From positions 1-25,484 of the forward strand of contig CAAGGT010000015.1 in the NCBI GenBank assembly GCA_900769465.1: DNA of 25,484 nucleotides, written 5' to 3'. The DNA comes from Bacteroidaceae bacterium. GTDB lineage: Bacteria; Bacteroidota; Bacteroidia; Bacteroidales; Bacteroidaceae. Below are positions 23,232 to 25,484 of this stretch, piece after piece (positions within the stretch are counted from its first letter, which is position 1; each line of letters opens with the position of its first letter). The notes under the pieces are model-generated. The model did no database searches and was not told the origin of the DNA. It worked only from the letters and a program-made list of their open reading frames with translations. The position numbers were made by a program, and so were the translations under genes.

Positions 23232-25328
23232 ATGAGAAAATTTACCCTATTTTTAATGTCTTTGTTCCTCGCAGTAGGCGCAATGGCGCAGACTCCGGTA
23301 GTTACCGTTGACAATATCGGTACAGCCCCTTACAAGTTGGATGATGCAGATGCTGCAAAGATTTTCGAACTTGAGAACTTGACAGTCGTTTTGGATGTTA
23401 CAACAGCTGCTTCGCTCAGTGGACGTGGTGCATTCTTCTGCGTTGCAGATCCTGCACAGGCTATTCCAAATTCATTCTCGGGTACCAACACTTCTTATAT
23501 GGCTTGTGGTCACGTAAACGCTTCTATTGCATATCTCGCGGCCGCAAAAGATGGTCAGCACTTTTCTACAGGAACCATTCCTGCCAACAGCACAATAAAA
23601 ATTGCTTATGTGTTTGACAAGACAAACAATAAATTTAAATCATACATTGGTGATACCAATACCGGTTGGACTATGGACCGTAATTTCGGAACTTATGAAA
23701 TTGCGACTCCCAAAATGGTGAAGGAGGATTTTGCAAATGCAAATATCTATATTGGTGGTGGTATGGCTGGCAAAGCCTCTCACGAAACAGGTGATGCAAC
23801 AATCCACAAGGTAAGAGTATATAATGGAACTCTCACTGTTGATGAAATCAAGAATCTTGATTTTGTCAAGGAAATCTCAGATTTTGAGAACGGCAAAATC
23901 TATACATTCGTAACCGAGCGTGGTTGGATGGGTGCAAAGGATGATAACGACAAGGTGATTTCTACTGCTTACACAGCAAATGATGTAACAGGTAGCAAAA
24001 CCGACGAAAACTTCCAATGGACTGTATATAAGTCAATAAATAATAAATATTATCTTTACAATGTAGGTAAAGAGATGTTTATGGGTGTTGAGTCTGCAAA
24101 CAACACAGCTGTGCCTTTTGCCGCAACTCCACAGGGGCTTTCACTCACTTTCAAGAAGTCAAGCAATGCTGCGTATCCTATTATGTTCTCAACAGACAAT
24201 GCTGGTGTTGTAAACCATTCAGGAAATCACGCGTCAGGTCTTATTACTTGGACTGGTGGCTGGAATACACTTGACGATAGTGGTAGCAACCACAAGGTTG
24301 AGGCTGTAGGTACTCTTGATTCCGAAACTCTTGCCAATATTGCTGAACTTGTTGCTGCATACGAGGCAGAGAACGTTCTTGTTCATGCCGGCAAGTACTA
24401 CACATTCAACCAGAATGGAAACTATATCACAAGCGAAGTTGCCAATAGCCGTATCGCTTGTAGCACAACAAAAGATGCTTCTGCAATCTACTACTTTGAT
24501 GGTGAGCACCTCTTGGCGTACAAGACCGGTCTCTACTTTGGTTTGAACACAAATGATTGGACATTCGAGGCTATAGGCTCTAATGATATCTCTGCAATCG
24601 AGTTCGTAGCAGCTGCAAACGGTGCTGAAGAGAAATACAACATCAAGTCTGGTGGTCGTTGGTTGCACCTTTCTGCAAACGGTAATGGTTCTACTTTTGT
24701 TAACCGTTGTTCGGCAAACACTTGTGGCAATGCTCACAATTGGGCAATTGAGACTGTTGAGGCACTTCCTGTAACAATCTCTGCTGCAAAATATGCAACA
24801 TTCTTTGCTCCTGTAGCAGTTACTGTTCCTGAGGGTGTTACTGCATACACAGCAACAGTAGATGCTGTAAATAATAGAGTTGAGTTGAACGAGATTGGTA
24901 GCGTAATCCCTGCAAACACAGGTGTTGTACTTTATTCAGAGAATGCCGATACTTATAACTTTACAATTACAAAGAATGTTGAGGCTATTGCGGGTAACGC
25001 TCTCCGCGGTTCTGCTGCTGCAACATACTACACAACTGCTGGTACATACTATGCACTTGGTTTGGTTGATGGCGAGGTTGGCTTCTACAAGGATGCTTTC
25101 AACAATAGTCGTTTCCAGAACAACAGCCACAAGGCATACTTGCATGTTGCAAATGCAAGCAATACTGCTTCTTACAGTTTCCGTTTCGGTGAGGGTACAA
25201 CCGCAATTGAGAATGTAGAGGTAGAGAACGAGGTTAAGGTTATCTACGACCTCGCAGGTCGCCGTGTTGAGGCTATCACAGCTCCTGGTATCTATATTGT
25301 AGGTGGCAAGAAAGTTTTGGTGAAGTAA
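23232..25328 (+). CDS. Secreted multidomain protein with CBM40/LamG-like N-terminus and sorting-like tail
   Basis: This 698-residue secreted protein has a signal peptide ending AVGAMA|Q (cut after Ala19). Residues 25-215 resemble a concanavalin-like lectin fold of the sialidase N-terminal (CBM40) or LamG kind: SGRGAFFCVADP, a central strand KIAYVFDKTNNKFKSYIGD, and the closing HKVRVYNGTLTVDEIKNL typical of those domains. Two beta-trefoil-like segments follow (about 217-365 and 384-511). Residues 512-665 are a beta-rich domain (YATFFAPVAVTVPEGVTAY, then VIPANTGVVLYS, YALG, VGFY, NKAYL-like), and the tail is VIYDLAGRRV...PGIYIVGGKKVLVK (670-698). The last two parts match the end of the M60 protein. 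No catalytic motif, such as sialidase Asp boxes, is seen, so binding or adhesion is more likely than enzymatic activity. It has its own promoter. The exact ligand is unknown. Confidence 0.85.
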   Translation: MRKFTLFLMSLFLAVGAMAQTPVVTVDNIGTAPYKLDDADAAKIFELENLTVVLDVTTAASLSGRGAFFCVADPAQAIPNSFSGTNTSYMACGHVNASIAYLAAAKDGQHFSTGTIPANSTIKIAYVFDKTNNKFKSYIGDTNTGWTMDRNFGTYEIATPKMVKEDFANANIYIGGGMAGKASHETGDATIHKVRVYNGTLTVDEIKNLDFVKEISDFENGKIYTFVTERGWMGAKDDNDKVISTAYTANDVTGSKTDENFQWTVYKSINNKYYLYNVGKEMFMGVESANNTAVPFAATPQGLSLTFKKSSNAAYPIMFSTDNAGVVNHSGNHASGLITWTGGWNTLDDSGSNHKVEAVGTLDSETLANIAELVAAYEAENVLVHAGKYYTFNQNGNYITSEVANSRIACSTTKDASAIYYFDGEHLLAYKTGLYFGLNTNDWTFEAIGSNDISAIEFVAAANGAEEKYNIKSGGRWLHLSANGNGSTFVNRCSANTCGNAHNWAIETVEALPVTISAAKYATFFAPVAVTVPEGVTAYTATVDAVNNRVELNEIGSVIPANTGVVLYSENADTYNFTITKNVEAIAGNALRGSAAATYYTTAGTYYALGLVDGEVGFYKDAFNNSRFQNNSHKAYLHVANASNTASYSFRFGEGTTAIENVEVENEVKVIYDLAGRRVEAITAPGIYIVGGKKVLVK

Positions 25329-25363
25329 TCACCAAAACTTCGATAACACTTGCAGCAAAAGGT

Positions 25364-25394
25364 CACGCGTAGCGCGGGCGCAGTTCGCGCCGTG
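25364..25394. repeat. GC-rich hairpin downstream of the 698-residue protein
   Basis: GGCGC (25377-25381) and GCGCC (25387-25391) form a short stem with loop AGTTC. CACG (25364-25367) can add an outer pair with CGTG (25391-25394). It stands out from the AT-rich surroundings and could be an interspersed palindromic repeat or part of the gene's 3' end. Confidence 0.4.
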
Positions 25395-25440
25395 TGGGTT
25401 GCGAAAAGCAAGTATTGTCAGTGGTGCTTGAATAATAAAG

Positions 25441-25463
25441 CGAGGGCGGTTCGCCCGCCCTTG
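25441..25463 (+). terminator. GC-rich hairpin, possible terminator
   Basis: AGGGCGG (25443-25449) pairs with CCGCCCT (25455-25461) around loop TTCGC, and C25441/G25463 and a G-T pair extend the stem. It is about 110 bases after the stop codon. A weak T-run (ATTTTAG) comes only 12 or more bases later, so it is a plausible but not classical terminator. Confidence 0.5.
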
Positions 25464-25484
25464 TGAAATAAATTTTAGACATAA

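Overview
The window looks like a chromosomal segment of a Bacteroidales bacterium (Prevotella/Bacteroides/Muribaculaceae-like). The evidence is a TAnnTTTG-type -7 promoter element at several gene starts (TATCTTTG appears three times), A-rich leaders with weak Shine-Dalgarno sites, secreted proteins whose predicted mature N-terminus is Gln, and large surface proteins with short C-terminal tails of the form YDLAGR...PGIYIV.GKKV. A genus call is not possible from sequence reading alone.

Layout. The left part (about 1-13700) is core metabolism. thyA-folA (dTMP synthesis and folate recycling) run leftward. A divergent promoter region follows (1470-1871). From 1872 to 11601 seven genes run rightward with gaps of 35 bases or less, or with 4-base overlaps: an rRNA/tRNA m5C methyltransferase, a DsbD-like transmembrane thiol reductase, a GH3-family acyl-adenylating enzyme, an Ig-like lipoprotein, cysS, an M28/glutaminyl-cyclase-like lipoprotein and sufE. 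This run ends at a perfect 29+29 bp hairpin that also closes the converging leftward pair metY (O-acetylhomoserine sulfhydrylase) and a TonB-C-domain protein.

The right part (about 13700-25484) is accessory and surface-directed. A 2873-residue secreted M60-type (enhancin-like, HEIGH) metallopeptidase carries four F5/8-type-C (CBM32-like) domains and several beta-trefoil-like modules. A 53-codon acidic small protein and a strong terminator follow. A promoter with an unusual G9 tract and a 14-bp palindrome then drives a 698-residue secreted protein with a CBM40/LamG-like N-terminus. The two big proteins share their C-terminal modules and tail. Together they suggest recognition and cleavage of host or dietary glycoprotein, such as mucin. 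That is inference from domain families.

Features most worth a second look are: the co-encoded glutaminyl-cyclase-like lipoprotein alongside three 'AxA|Q' signal peptides; the A-B-A-B order of carbohydrate-binding domains in the M60 protein; the unannotated 53-residue peptide; a pseudoknot-type pairing in the M60 leader; the G9/palindrome promoter; and the possibly structured RNA at 22961-23008. I saw no tRNA, rRNA, CRISPR array, insertion sequence or integrase.
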